A stretch of 64,000 nt of DNA from Novosphingobium sp. UBA6272 (GTDB lineage: Bacteria; Pseudomonadota; Alphaproteobacteria; Sphingomonadales; Sphingomonadaceae): contig NZ_DJUW01000002.1 in the NCBI RefSeq assembly GCF_002440635.1, positions 131,567-195,566 of the forward strand, read 5' to 3'. Shown here in pieces: positions 25,035 through 33,943 of this stretch. The notes beneath the pieces were generated by a model, which worked only from the letters and a program-made list of their open reading frames with translations, searched no databases and had not been told where the DNA came from. The position numbers and the translations under genes were made by a program. Position 1 is the stretch's first letter. Each line of letters begins with the position of its first letter.

Positions 25035-26552
25035 ATGGACATGGTGACGATCCGCGAGGAAGACCTGATCGAAAGCGTTGCCGACGCCCTGCAGTTCATC
25101 AGCTACTTCCACCCGATGGACTACATCCGCGCGCTTGGCGATGCCTATGAGGCCGAACAGGGCCCGGCCGCCAAGGATGCGATCGCCCAGATCCTCACCA
25201 ACAGCCGCATGTGCGCCGAAGGCCATCGCCCGATTTGCCAGGACACCGGAATCGTCAACGTCTTCGTCGAATGGGGCCAGCAGTGCCGGCTCGATTCAAA
25301 GCTGTCGCTGCAGGACGTGGTCGATGAAGGGGTCCGCCGCGCCTACCTCCATCCGGAAAACAAGCTGCGCGCCTCGGTTCTGGCCGATCCCGCCTTCACC
25401 CGCCGCAACACCCGCGATAACACCCCTTGCGTGCTCCATGTCACCATGGTGCCGGGCAGCACGATTTCGATCGATGTCGCGGCCAAGGGCGGCGGGAGCG
25501 AGAACAAGTCCAAGTTCAAGATGATGAACCCCAGCGATAATATCGTCGACTGGGTGATCGAGATGCTGCCGCAGATGGGCGCCGGCTGGTGCCCGCCGGG
25601 CATGCTCGGGATCGGCATCGGCGGCACTGCCGAACATTGCATGCTGCTGGCCAAGCAGGCGCTGATGGAGCCGATCGACATGGCCCAGCTCAAGCAGCGC
25701 GGAGCGCAGACCGATATCGAGGCGATGCGGATCGAGATCTTCGACAAGGTCAACGCGCTGGGCATCGGGGCGCAGGGGCTGGGCGGGCTATCGACCATCC
25801 TCGACGTAAAGATCCTGGACGCGCCGTGTCATGCAGCGGGCAAGCCGGTTGCGATGATCCCCAATTGTGCAGCAACCCGTCACGCTCACTTCACGCTCGA
25901 CGGATCGGGCCCGAGCTATCTGGAAAAGCCGAACCTGAACGATTGGCCCGATGTCCACTGGACCCCTGATAAGGCGGCCAAGCGCGTCGATCTCGACACG
26001 CTGACCGCTGAAGAGGTGCGCGGCTGGAAGCAGGGTGACCGGCTGCTGCTCAATGGCAAGATGCTGACCGGACGCGATGCCGCGCATAAGCGAATCCAGG
26101 ACATGCGGGCCAATGGTGAGGCGCTGCCGGTCGATTTCAAGGGCCGTGCGATCTACTATGTCGGCCCGGTTGATCCGGTTCTGGGCGAGGTCGTCGGTCC
26201 GGCCGGCCCGACAACCGCCACCCGGATGGACAAGTTCACCGAGATGATGTGCGAGCTGGGCCTGCTGGTGATGATCGGCAAGGCCGAACGCGGGCAGGGC
26301 GCGACCGAGGTGATCGCCCGAAGCAAGACTGCCTACTTGATGGCGGTCGGCGGCGCGGCCTATCTGGTGTCGCGCGCGATCCGCGAGGCCAAGGTGGTCG
26401 CCTTCGAAGATCTCGGCATGGAAGCAATCTATGAATTCACGGTCGAAGACATGCCGGTGACCGTTGCGGTCGACAGCGAGGGCAACAATGTGCACCAGCT
26501 GGCCCCGCTGGTCTGGCGTGACAAGATCGCCAAGGAAGATCTGCTCGGTTGA
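25035..26552 (+). CDS. fumA: Class I (iron-sulfur) fumarate hydratase
   Basis: 505 aa, one-polypeptide class I fumarase. The 4Fe-4S ligand regions include ICQDTG, the GWCPPGMLGIGIGGTAEHCM stretch and PNCAATRH. The beta-domain GRDAAHKRI appears near 350, with GPTTATRMDKF after it. It interconverts fumarate and malate in the TCA cycle. This oxygen-sensitive enzyme depends on the Fe-S machinery encoded in the same window. A two-codon choice between the ATG at 25035 and 25041 is not resolved. Confidence 0.95.
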   Translation: MDMVTIREEDLIESVADALQFISYFHPMDYIRALGDAYEAEQGPAAKDAIAQILTNSRMCAEGHRPICQDTGIVNVFVEWGQQCRLDSKLSLQDVVDEGVRRAYLHPENKLRASVLADPAFTRRNTRDNTPCVLHVTMVPGSTISIDVAAKGGGSENKSKFKMMNPSDNIVDWVIEMLPQMGAGWCPPGMLGIGIGGTAEHCMLLAKQALMEPIDMAQLKQRGAQTDIEAMRIEIFDKVNALGIGAQGLGGLSTILDVKILDAPCHAAGKPVAMIPNCAATRHAHFTLDGSGPSYLEKPNLNDWPDVHWTPDKAAKRVDLDTLTAEEVRGWKQGDRLLLNGKMLTGRDAAHKRIQDMRANGEALPVDFKGRAIYYVGPVDPVLGEVVGPAGPTTATRMDKFTEMMCELGLLVMIGKAERGQGATEVIARSKTAYLMAVGGAAYLVSRAIREAKVVAFEDLGMEAIYEFTVEDMPVTVAVDSEGNNVHQLAPLVWRDKIAKEDLLG

Positions 26553-26630
26553 TCTATCGACCAAGGACCTTTGCGGTTCGACCAAACCGCTGGCCTTTGG
26601 CCCTTGAAGGTCGCTATCGCTGCCAGCCTG

Positions 26631-27830
26631 ATGGAGCAATTCGACGTCCGACCAGACCGCGTGCCGACCCGTACGGTGCTGATCTCGATCGCCGGGATCT
26701 GGCTGTGCTATCTGGCGCTGATCACTCTGCGCAGCCTGCTGCTCGATCGCAGCTATTTCGTCGAGATGCTGGGCCTGCGCACCGTTGTGACCCTGGCCGG
26801 GATAACTGTCACCGCATTGGCTTGGCTGATCCTGCGGCTGTTCGACAATGCCCGGATCGGGATCCGGATGGGAGTGGCGCTGGTGGTGATGCTGCCAGCG
26901 GCACTCGGCCTCGCGATGATCAACCGTCAGGTTTTTTCCGGCCTTGACCAGAAGATGCTCGGCCAGCAGCGCAATCCGACCGAAGTCCAGATTCGCCACG
27001 ACACTGCCGGCAACGTACTGGTCGATGTGCCCGATCCACCCAACCTGACCCCGGACCAGCTGGCTGCGCTGCAGAAGAAATTTGCCGAACAAGCGTTGTG
27101 GCGCCAGCTGACCGATATCGCAATCGGCCGCTACTTCCTGCTGCTGGCCTGGGCCGCGCTCTATTTCGCGATGGTCACCGCGCAGCAGGCCCGCGCTGCC
27201 GAACGGCGCGAGGGCGAGTACAAGCGCGCGGCCAAAGCGGCAGAGCTGCGGTCGCTGCGCTATCAGGTCAATCCGCACTTCCTGTTCAACACGCTCAATT
27301 CGCTTTCGGCGCTGGTAATGACCGGCAAGGGCCATCAGGCGGAGAAGATGATCCAGTCGCTGTCGAGCTTTTATCGCCGCAGTCTGGCCGAAGACCCGAC
27401 CGGGGATGTTTCGCTCGATCAGGAAATGGCGCTCCAGCGCGCCTATCTGGAGATCGAGGCGGCCCGGTTTCCTGACCGGCTGATCACCCGGTTCGACATT
27501 CCCGAAGCGCTGGAAGATGCGCGGGTGCCGGGCATGATCCTGCAGCCACTGGTGGAGAACGCGGTCAAATATGCCGTTGCGCCAACCCGCCAGCCAGTGA
27601 CCGTGACGATCGCCGCGCGCGAGGAATATGGCAGGCTGGTGATCGAAGTCAGCGACAATGGCCCGGGTGTACCGAAAGGCGAAAAGTCCGGGTTCGGTAT
27701 CGGTCTCGCCAATGTCCATGATCGGATCGAGGCACGTTATGGCCAGGATGCAAGCCTTGCCGCCGGCCCCGATCAACAGGGAGGCTGGCATGCCTTGCTG
27801 CGCATGCCGCTGGAACGCCATGCTGGATAA
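26631..27830 (+). CDS. LytS-type sensor histidine kinase
   Basis: 399 aa from ATG 26631; a TTG at 26571 could add 20 residues. Three or four membrane segments lie in the first 190 residues. The His_kinase domain follows with NPHFLFNTLNSLSALV (the phosphorylated His) and the ATPase box LVENAVKYAV, DNGPGVP and GFGIGLANVHDRI. It overlaps the next gene, a LytTR response regulator, by 11 bases. The periplasmic signal is unknown. Confidence 0.9.
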   Translation: MEQFDVRPDRVPTRTVLISIAGIWLCYLALITLRSLLLDRSYFVEMLGLRTVVTLAGITVTALAWLILRLFDNARIGIRMGVALVVMLPAALGLAMINRQVFSGLDQKMLGQQRNPTEVQIRHDTAGNVLVDVPDPPNLTPDQLAALQKKFAEQALWRQLTDIAIGRYFLLLAWAALYFAMVTAQQARAAERREGEYKRAAKAAELRSLRYQVNPHFLFNTLNSLSALVMTGKGHQAEKMIQSLSSFYRRSLAEDPTGDVSLDQEMALQRAYLEIEAARFPDRLITRFDIPEALEDARVPGMILQPLVENAVKYAVAPTRQPVTVTIAAREEYGRLVIEVSDNGPGVPKGEKSGFGIGLANVHDRIEARYGQDASLAAGPDQQGGWHALLRMPLERHAG

Positions 27831-28575
27831 TTCTGCCCCCAAGCCGCTGCGTACCCTGATCGTCGATGACGAGCCGCTGGCGCTGGAGCGAATGACGATG
27901 ATCTGCCGGGATATCCCTGCGATCGAAGTTGCCGGAACCGCTCAGGATGGTGCTGCCGCACTGCGCCAGATCGGGGCGCTGGCCCCCGACCTGGTCCTGC
28001 TCGACATGACCATGCCCGAGCTGGACGGGCTGGCGGTTGCCCGGGCGCTTACCCGGCAGGAAGATGCCCCGGCGGTGATTTTCGTCACCGCGCATGACAA
28101 TTTCGCGGTTGAGGCCTTCGATCTTGAAGCGGTCGACTATGTCTTGAAGCCGGTCACGCCCGACCGGCTTGAACGCGCGGTGGTTCGCGCGATCGCCCGG
28201 CGTGGCCAGCGCGCCGCCGGCGGAGGCAATTGGCTCAGCGAATTCTGGGTTCCATACCGTTCCGAATTACTGCGAATCTCGGCCGAGGACGTCGACCGGA
28301 TCGATGCCGAGCGTGACTATGTCCGGCTCCATGTCGGACAGAAAGAGGGTGCCAGCCGGTCCTACCTGCTGCTGCAGACCGTCTCCGGGCTCGAGGCGCG
28401 GCTTGATCCGGAACGCTTCATCCGCCTGCACCGTTCCACCATCCTGCGGCGCGACCGGATTAAGGGCCTGCGCCACGACGGACTGGGAGTCTGGTCGGCG
28501 GAGCTGGAGGATGGCAGCCTGGTGCGGATCGGGCGAACCTATCTCGCCAAGGCCAAGGCCATGGCCGGGCGCTAA
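27820..28575 (+). CDS. LytTR-family response regulator
   Basis: 251 aa starting at the ATG inside the kinase gene. The receiver domain (1-120) has IVDDEP, the phospho-acceptor Asp62 in LLDMTMPELDG and the conserved Lys in YVLKPV. The C-terminal LytTR DNA-binding domain covers about 150-250 (ISAEDVDRIDAERDYVRLHV and LHRSTILRRDRI). With the overlapping kinase it is a complete two-component pair; targets are not evident nearby. Confidence 0.93.
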   Translation: MLDNSAPKPLRTLIVDDEPLALERMTMICRDIPAIEVAGTAQDGAAALRQIGALAPDLVLLDMTMPELDGLAVARALTRQEDAPAVIFVTAHDNFAVEAFDLEAVDYVLKPVTPDRLERAVVRAIARRGQRAAGGGNWLSEFWVPYRSELLRISAEDVDRIDAERDYVRLHVGQKEGASRSYLLLQTVSGLEARLDPERFIRLHRSTILRRDRIKGLRHDGLGVWSAELEDGSLVRIGRTYLAKAKAMAGR

Positions 28576-28607
28576 AGCCGGTTCACCGTTCTACAATCGT
28601 GAAAGTG

Positions 28608-28640
28608 GGCCCGGGAGCGGGGACTGGGTGCCCCCGGGCC
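28608..28640. terminator. GC-rich inverted repeat between converging genes (possible terminator)
   Basis: GGCCCGGG (28608-28615) pairs with CCCGGGCC (28633-28640) across 17 bases, between the response regulator and the urcA stop. No T-run follows on the plus strand beyond ATTTG, so it is a weak intrinsic terminator at best. Confidence 0.45.
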
Positions 28641-28652
28641 ATTTGCGCTGCT

Positions 28653-28913
28653 TCAAGCCGGGAGAGCAGCGGTAACCTGGGCGCGGACGTCGACCTTGCA
28701 GCGATTGTGCTTGGCGCGATCGGCAAGCCGGCTGGCCACCGGTGTGATTTCGCAGACACGGCGTGCAGCGCTTTCGATTCGGCGGTCGAGTTCAGCCTGA
28801 CCGGCCGCGCTGCGGAGGTTGAGATCGGCGTAGCGGACCTTGGCGGTATCGGCCTGAGCCACGCCCGCGCCGAGCAGGGTAAGGGCAATGGTGGATGCGA
28901 GAAACCGGGTCAT
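28653..28913 (-). CDS. UrcA family protein
   Basis: 86 aa from the ATG at 28913, preceded by AAGGAGAA. The signal peptide MTRFLASTIALTLLGAGVAQA is followed by KVRYADLNLRSAAGQAELDRRIESAARRVCEI, the UrcA signature, and a second cysteine in NRCKVDV that could form a disulfide. UrcA proteins are small exported proteins of unknown role found mainly in sphingomonads and caulobacters. Confidence 0.85.
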   Translation of the reverse strand: MTRFLASTIALTLLGAGVAQADTAKVRYADLNLRSAAGQAELDRRIESAARRVCEITPVASRLADRAKHNRCKVDVRAQVTAALPA

Positions 28914-29089
28914 GGCAATTCTCCTTGTCAGACTTTGCTGCGGCGCTTGGGTTGGGGGACTGAGTGGGGGTGGCGCCGATCTTTGGGATAGGGCTATCCC
29001 AATCAGGCGCCAGCGCAGCTCGATTTGCGGCCGCATTAGCCGGACGAAGGATCAACCGGCTCGACGAACCGCCGACGGGGCCCGCCGAG

Positions 29090-29109
29090 TGTATTGCATG
29101 AATAATACA
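29090..29109. promoter_or_regulatory. Inverted repeat TGTATT-N8-AATACA upstream of a small membrane protein
   Basis: Arms of seven bases (GTGTATT at 29089-29095, AATACAC at 29104-29110), 49 bases before the start at 29159. Same spacing and same GCA at the start of the spacer as the repeat at 24897-24916. Confidence 0.5.
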
Positions 29110-29158
29110 CATCGATTCGCGTGCTGGCCTTGCGCGCCGACTTGGCTATGAGGGGGTG

Positions 29159-29425
29159 ATGGGTCTGTTCCTCGCCTTTTTGTTCGGCGTCGGCAATTTC
29201 GCCGCGCACCGCGCCGTGCTGAACAGCGACCACCCGATGCTGGCTCGGGCGCCGTGGCTATTCCAAATGATGGGCGGTCGCTTCAGCCTGGCGCTTGAAT
29301 TCATCATGCTGCTCGGCGCGATGCTTATGATAGCGCAGGGTTCGACAAGCTGGGCTTGGATCTATGCGTTCTATTCGGCGGTCAATCTTGGTGCAGCCTG
29401 GCTGATCGTGACCAAGCGGATCTGA
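29159..29425 (+). CDS. Small hypothetical membrane protein
   Basis: 88 aa with about three hydrophobic segments: GLFLAFLFGVGNFAAH, LALEFIMLLGAMLMIA and WAWIYAFYSAVNLGAAWLIV. The GAGGGGGTG upstream of the ATG is a good ribosome binding site; a GTG one codon earlier is also possible. I do not recognise a family. The inverted repeat just upstream suggests it is regulated. The metallophosphoesterase gene follows within a few bases, so the two are likely co-transcribed. Confidence 0.7.
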   Translation: MGLFLAFLFGVGNFAAHRAVLNSDHPMLARAPWLFQMMGGRFSLALEFIMLLGAMLMIAQGSTSWAWIYAFYSAVNLGAAWLIVTKRI

Positions 29426-29430
29426 TCCTT

Positions 29431-30243
29431 TTGGCCCTGACCCTGTTCCACATCAGCGACCTGCATTTTGGACGAGAAGATCGCGTGGCGCTCGATTGGG
29501 TCAGCGCGGCGATCGCGGCGGAACAGCCTGATGCGGTGCTGATCACCGGCGATCTGACGATGCGTGCCCGCCACCGCGAATTCGAGGCCGCCTGCGCCTG
29601 GATTGGCGGGCTGGGTGTGCCGACGACGGTCGAGGTTGGCAATCACGACCTGCCCTATTTCAACCTGCTTGAGCGATTCACCCGGCCCTATCGCCGTTAC
29701 CGCGCGATCGAGCGGTTGATCGAGCGCGAGCTTGATTTCCCGGGCTTTGCCGTGGTTCCGCTCAAGACCACCACGCGCGCGCAGCCGCGCTGGCCGTGGG
29801 TCGAAGGTTGGGTTCGGCCTGCAGCGCTGGCCCAGACCCTCGCTGCAATCGATGCCTTGCCGCGCGACACGCAGATCGTCGTCACCGCGCATCACCCGCT
29901 GCTGGAACGTGCGCCGAGTGGGCGGCGGCTGACCATTAATGGCGAGGCGGCGATGGCTGCGCTGGCCGGGCGCAAGGTTGCCGCCGTTCTCACGGGTCAT
30001 GTCCACGATCCGTTCGACCTGGTCCAGGAAACCGCGGCAGGTCCGCTGCGGATGATCGGAGCTGGGACGCTATCGACCCGGCTGCGTTCTTCCCCGGCGA
30101 GCTACAACCGGATCGTGATCGGACCGCAAGGCATCGCGGTCACCGCCCGTAACCGGGCGCATCAGTCTACCGCAGCAGTCCAGGTCGATAAAGTTCCGAC
30201 CGGCCCGCTGCCAGGCGAATCTGCCAGCTTGCTGCTTGGCTGA
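29431..30243 (+). CDS. Metallophosphoesterase (calcineurin-like)
   Basis: 270 aa from a TTG at 29431; the open frame runs further back into the membrane protein gene but is not conserved. The metal-binding motifs are in order: HISDLHFGR, TGDLT, GNHD, TAHHPL and TGHVHDP. The family includes cAMP phosphodiesterases of the CpdA type and other phosphatases; the substrate cannot be assigned. The C-terminal 30 residues are Ser/Pro-rich. Confidence 0.88.
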   Translation: MALTLFHISDLHFGREDRVALDWVSAAIAAEQPDAVLITGDLTMRARHREFEAACAWIGGLGVPTTVEVGNHDLPYFNLLERFTRPYRRYRAIERLIERELDFPGFAVVPLKTTTRAQPRWPWVEGWVRPAALAQTLAAIDALPRDTQIVVTAHHPLLERAPSGRRLTINGEAAMAALAGRKVAAVLTGHVHDPFDLVQETAAGPLRMIGAGTLSTRLRSSPASYNRIVIGPQGIAVTARNRAHQSTAAVQVDKVPTGPLPGESASLLLG

Positions 30244-30265
30244 TCCGGCCGAGGCCGGCACAAAT

Positions 30266-30296
30266 GAAAAGGGGCCGACCTTGCGGCCGGCCCCTC
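30266..30296 (-). terminator. Rho-independent terminator of rplM-rpsI
   Basis: Read on the minus strand, AGGGGCCGGCC, a short loop and GGTCGGCCCCT form a near-perfect stem followed by TTTT. It lies 28 bases past the rpsI stop. Confidence 0.9.
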
Positions 30297-30323
30297 TTGA
30301 ATTTCCGGCCGAAGCCGAACGCC

Positions 30324-30818
30324 TTAGCGCTTCGAGAACTGGAAGCTGCGGCGCGCCTTGGCCCGGCCGTACTTCTTGCGCTCAACCACGCGGCTGTCGC
30401 GGGTCAGGTAACCGGCGGCCTTGACGACCCCGCGCAGAGCGGGCTCGAACTTGGTCAGCGCGGTGGCGATGCCGTGCTTGACTGCGCCGGCCTGGCCCGA
30501 AAGCCCGCCGCCCTTGACGGTCGCGACAACGTCGTACTGACCGGCCCGGTCAGCAACCTGGAACGGCTGGTCGATCACCAGGCGCAGGGTCGGACGGGCG
30601 AAGTAGACTTCCTGATCGCGGCCGTTGACGATGACCTTGCCGGTGCCCGGCTTGATCCAGACGCGGGCGACCGCGTCCTTGCGGCGACCGGTGGCATAGG
30701 CGCGGCCCTGGGCGTCGACTATCTTGTCGCGCAGCGGCATGGTCGGCGCAGCGGGAGCTGCCGGGGTTTCGGCGATGGCGCCGAGATCGGCGAGATCGGT
30801 GACGGTTTCTTCAGACAT
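30324..30818 (-). CDS. rpsI: 30S ribosomal protein S9
   Basis: 164 aa. The core begins at AYATGRRKDAVARVWIKPGTGKVIVNGRD, and the C-terminus ends KKYGRAKARRSFQFSKR, the tail that reaches the ribosomal P site. About 35 acidic and Ala/Pro-rich residues precede the core, an N-terminal extension common in alphaproteobacteria. It overlaps the rplM stop by one base, the universal L13-S9 operon. Confidence 0.97.
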   Translation of the reverse strand: MSEETVTDLADLGAIAETPAAPAAPTMPLRDKIVDAQGRAYATGRRKDAVARVWIKPGTGKVIVNGRDQEVYFARPTLRLVIDQPFQVADRAGQYDVVATVKGGGLSGQAGAVKHGIATALTKFEPALRGVVKAAGYLTRDSRVVERKKYGRAKARRSFQFSKR

Positions 30819-31297
30819 TACGCGCCCACCTTGTTCTTGCGGTTCATGGCAGCAACATCGAGCGGCTGCGGCTGGGTACCACCGTGCGGATGCTCGGTGC
30901 CGGCGTAGAGGTGCAGGGCGCGCATCTGCGCGCGGCCCAGCGGACCACGCGGAATCATGCGTTCCACGGCCTTTTCAAGCACGCGTTCGGGGAAGCGGCC
31001 GGCCAGAACCTTGTCTGCAGTCACTTCCTTGATGCCGCCGGCATAGCCGGTATGCTTGTAATAGGTCTGCTGCTTGAGCTTGTTGCCGGTGAACTTGACC
31101 TTGTCGGCGTTGATCACGACGACGTGATCGCCGCAATCGACGTGCGGGGTGAAGCTCGGCTTGTGCTTGCCGCGCAGATGGTTGGCGATGACCACGGCGA
31201 GACGGCCGACCACCAGACCTTCGGCATCGATCAGATGCCACTTCTTTTCCACCTCGGCCGGTTTGATGGACCGGGTGACCTTGCTGAGCGCCTTCAT
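30818..31297 (-). CDS. rplM: 50S ribosomal protein L13
   Basis: 159 aa. KKWHLIDAEGLVVGRLAVVIANHLRGKHKP and the VERMIPRGPLGRAQMRALHLYAGTEHPH stretch are L13 signatures. It is an early assembly protein of the large subunit. The operon is rplM-rpsI with a terminator behind it. The promoter should lie in 31298-31424, a relatively AT-rich gap. Confidence 0.97.
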   Translation of the reverse strand: MKALSKVTRSIKPAEVEKKWHLIDAEGLVVGRLAVVIANHLRGKHKPSFTPHVDCGDHVVVINADKVKFTGNKLKQQTYYKHTGYAGGIKEVTADKVLAGRFPERVLEKAVERMIPRGPLGRAQMRALHLYAGTEHPHGGTQPQPLDVAAMNRKNKVGA

Positions 31298-31424
31298 GGC
31301 TGGATAATCCCTTGGCTGTTGCCGCGAATCCGGCCAGCCGGGCCCGCGGGAAGGCGGCCCATTCGTTCAATTGTTTGGTAAAGTCAAGTTTTCCGCGGCT
31401 CTTCGAAGAGGTAAAATAGTACCG

Positions 31425-32147
31425 TTACGAGTTCGACAAGGTCCAAACCTCACGCGAAACCTTGACGGTCCCTTCAAGTCTGGTCGTAATGATCCGCTCA
31501 ACCTGCCGGGCGAGGCCTCCTGGCATCAGGCCTTCTGCATGGATTCGAATCTCCACTTCACCTTGGCCGCCATCGGGAAGTGGAACCTTGCGCGTCTCAA
31601 TGTGCTCACGAAGACCTGGGTTGAAAAGCTCCTTGGGCCAGGCCGAAGTGCCGGCCGCTGCCGAAACCTGCTTCAGCAGCGCAGTCCCTTCCATCTTGGT
31701 TGTGGCTGCAATCGGTGCCCGGTCAATCAATTGCGCACCGACGGCGACCGTCTTGCGACGCACATCTTGATCTATGGGCGCGCCCATTGAGCGGATGATT
31801 CCGCGCGAATCAAGTTGCGCCGGAAACAGACCGTTGTCGGGCCGCTTGCGTTCAATCTCGGCAAGCCCGGCAAGCAGTTCGGGAGCCTCAACATCGGCAC
31901 CGATCAATTCGCCATCCAGTCGATAACCATCACCGTCAGGCGTAAAGCGAATCGAATATCGCCGCGTCACCACGATCTGCTTGCCGCCCGAAAGCGACCG
32001 GTAAAGCACACGGGTCAAGGTGAGTGCGGTACTTGGCGGCGCGAAGCGGCTGGCTGCAGTTTCCGCCAAAGCCGAACCGGTATGAACCGTTGCCAGCGCC
32101 GGAATCAAAGCAGCAGCGCCAGCCAGAAAGAGTGCCCGTCTGCTCAT
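31425..32147 (-). CDS. Hypothetical exported protein downstream of cox15
   Basis: 240 aa with a signal peptide (RRALFLAGAAALIPALATVHTGSALA). The mature part carries a repeated beta pattern and the terms RFTPDGDGYRLDGELIGADVEAP and VKVSREVWTLSNS; no known domain is recognised. Its start overlaps the stop of the preceding 84-aa gene (ATGA), which itself overlaps cox15. Base composition is visibly lower in GC than the housekeeping neighbours. Confidence 0.7.
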   Translation of the reverse strand: MSRRALFLAGAAALIPALATVHTGSALAETAASRFAPPSTALTLTRVLYRSLSGGKQIVVTRRYSIRFTPDGDGYRLDGELIGADVEAPELLAGLAEIERKRPDNGLFPAQLDSRGIIRSMGAPIDQDVRRKTVAVGAQLIDRAPIAATTKMEGTALLKQVSAAAGTSAWPKELFNPGLREHIETRKVPLPDGGQGEVEIRIHAEGLMPGGLARQVERIITTRLEGTVKVSREVWTLSNS

Positions 32148-32398
32148 GCGCCCGCTCCAGACACAATCAACTTACGCGCAGCAAGGCAGGGGTGCGTTTG
32201 GCCAAGCTGCAGCACGGCGCGATTGAACATCGCGGCGTCGATCTTGAGAAACACGCCCTTCTCCTTCTTGGCACCAGCTATATTGGCGCAGGCAAGTGGC
32301 GTTTCGTCAAGCATTTCTACGGATATTGTGTCCAATTTGGTACAGTTCAAGACGCGTAAGACCTGCCCCGAATTCGGTAAAAATACTTTGCCAATCAT
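32144..32398 (-). CDS. Small hypothetical protein coupled to cox15
   Basis: 84 aa starting at the ATG that overlaps the cox15 stop (TAATG). The open frame extends upstream inside cox15, but translational coupling makes the internal start likely. Features are a short basic N-terminus (MIGKVFLPNSGQVLRVLNC) and two further cysteines; I recognise no family. It sits between cox15 and the exported 240-aa protein, all overlapping, so a shared job is possible. Confidence 0.6.
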   Translation of the reverse strand: MIGKVFLPNSGQVLRVLNCTKLDTISVEMLDETPLACANIAGAKKEKGVFLKIDAAMFNRAVLQLGQTHPCLAARKLIVSGAGA

Positions 32399-33438
32399 TA
32401 TGTTGACCGCCCCAAACGGTGCACACCCCAGACTGTCGAGGCTAGAACAAGCGCTCCCACCAACTGGTGAAGCGCAGCCAGCCAGATGGCCATCCCGCTC
32501 CAAACTGTGGCAATTCCCAGCATGATCTGGGTCCCGAAGGCCGTGTGAATCGCGATCGAAGCGCGGCGGTCCATCTTCCGCACACGGCGAGCCAACCAAA
32601 TCAACAGCGCTACAACCACCCAGGCCCACCAGCGGTGAACAAAGTGCACCAGATAGGGGTCATAAATCGCCGCATGCAGCGCGCCTGAATCGCCTGCGAT
32701 CCCGGCGGGAACCAGGCGCCCCTGCATCAGCGGCCAGGCATCCCACGAAAACCACCCGCTGCCGGCGACATAGCCGGCGCGCAGCCCTGCAACCAGGGCA
32801 CCGTAGAACAATTGCAGCGCAAGCCCGGCCAGTGCTGCGGCGCCGAAACCTGTCAGCCTCGCGCGCCCTTCACCCCTGGCCAGAGCCCGCAGATCAAGCG
32901 CGGTCCAGACCAGCAGCGCCAACGTCGTGAGCGCCAGCGAGAGGTGCGTTGCCAGCCGCAAGTGGCTGACCTTGACGTCCTGAGTCAACCCGGACTTGAC
33001 CATCCACCAGCCCACAGCACCCTGCAGTCCGCCCAGCGTGAGCAGGCCGAGCAGCCGCCAGCCATAGCCCAGCGGGATCGCGCGGCGCAGCCAGTACCAG
33101 ACTAGCGGCACGGCAAAGGCCAGCCCGATCACCCGGCCAAGCAGGCGGTGAAACCATTCCCAGAAATAGATTTCCTTGAAGCCCGCCAAGGTCATCCCGG
33201 CCGGCCCATTGACCTCGGTATATTGGGGAATGCGCTGATAGGCCTCGAATTCCGCCTGCCACTGCGCTTCGCTGAGCGGCGGCAGGGTCCCGGTAATCGG
33301 TTTCCATTCGGTAATTGAAAGGCCGGATTCGGTAAGCCGGGTGATTCCGCCAACCACCACCATCAGGACGACTAGTCCGGCCACGAACAAAAGCCAGCGT
33401 GCCAGGGCAAGCGGACGGGCGGTCGATGCGGTTTGCAT
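32398..33438 (-). CDS. ctaA: Heme A synthase (COX15/CtaA)
   Basis: 346 aa from the ATG at 33438, with eight hydrophobic segments. GGITRLTESGLSITEWKPITGTLPP and EIYFWEWFHRLLGR are COX15 type-2 signatures. The heme-ligating histidines lie in FWEWFHR, RLATHLSLA, VHFVHRWW and ALHQLVG. It oxidises heme O to heme A for cytochrome oxidase. No cox genes are adjacent; the two genes behind it are unknown. Confidence 0.94.
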   Translation of the reverse strand: MQTASTARPLALARWLLFVAGLVVLMVVVGGITRLTESGLSITEWKPITGTLPPLSEAQWQAEFEAYQRIPQYTEVNGPAGMTLAGFKEIYFWEWFHRLLGRVIGLAFAVPLVWYWLRRAIPLGYGWRLLGLLTLGGLQGAVGWWMVKSGLTQDVKVSHLRLATHLSLALTTLALLVWTALDLRALARGEGRARLTGFGAAALAGLALQLFYGALVAGLRAGYVAGSGWFSWDAWPLMQGRLVPAGIAGDSGALHAAIYDPYLVHFVHRWWAWVVVALLIWLARRVRKMDRRASIAIHTAFGTQIMLGIATVWSGMAIWLAALHQLVGALVLASTVWGVHRLGRST

Positions 33439-33541
33439 GGCCGCGCATTTGCTGATGTCGGCGGCAAAGCGCAAGCCTGATCCGACGAACGGCGTGGCAA
33501 CCTTCCCCTTTGGGCTTGAAGGATGTTACACCGTCACATAC

Positions 33542-33925
33542 ATGGGCCACGCAATGCGTGACGCTCTCGTCTTGATTCGCAACCGGTTGGACCGGGCAGG
33601 AGTGATCCTGTCGGGGCTCTGTGCCCTGCACTGCATTGCCGGGCTGCTGCTGGTTGCCGGGCTGGGTCTTGGCGGCGAATTCATCTTCGCCCCGGCAATT
33701 CACCGCATCGGTCTGGCTCTGGCGATTGTTGTCGGCGGCATCACTCTGGTGATGGGCGTGGTCCGCCATGGCGACCCCCGGCCCCTGCAGGTCGGCGCCG
33801 CCGGATTGGGCCTGATGATCGCCGCGCTGGTGATGGGGCACAACTCGGCCGAAGCCCTGCTGACCATTGCCGGGGTCTCGCTGCTCGCCTGGGCGCATCT
33901 TCGCAACTTGCGGCTTTCCCACTGA
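33542..33925 (+). CDS. MerC-domain membrane protein
   Basis: 127 aa with four hydrophobic segments. GVILSGLCALHCIAGLLLV contains the Cys-x-x-x-Cys-like pair of MerC proteins (LCALHC). MerC proteins transport mercury or other metals, but stand-alone chromosomal copies are of uncertain role. The ATG at 33542 is chosen; the longer frame overlaps ctaA. An imperfect repeat, TGTTAC-ACC-GTCACA (33524-33538), lies just before the start and could be a metal-regulator site. Confidence 0.8.
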   Translation: MGHAMRDALVLIRNRLDRAGVILSGLCALHCIAGLLLVAGLGLGGEFIFAPAIHRIGLALAIVVGGITLVMGVVRHGDPRPLQVGAAGLGLMIAALVMGHNSAEALLTIAGVSLLAWAHLRNLRLSH

Positions 33926-33943
33926 TCGCTATTTGGCTGGGGC

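Noticed and set aside
25788..27842. 684-aa open frame on the minus strand across fumarase and the histidine kinase
   Set aside because: Antisense to two genes with clear family motifs, with no domain or ribosome binding site of its own.
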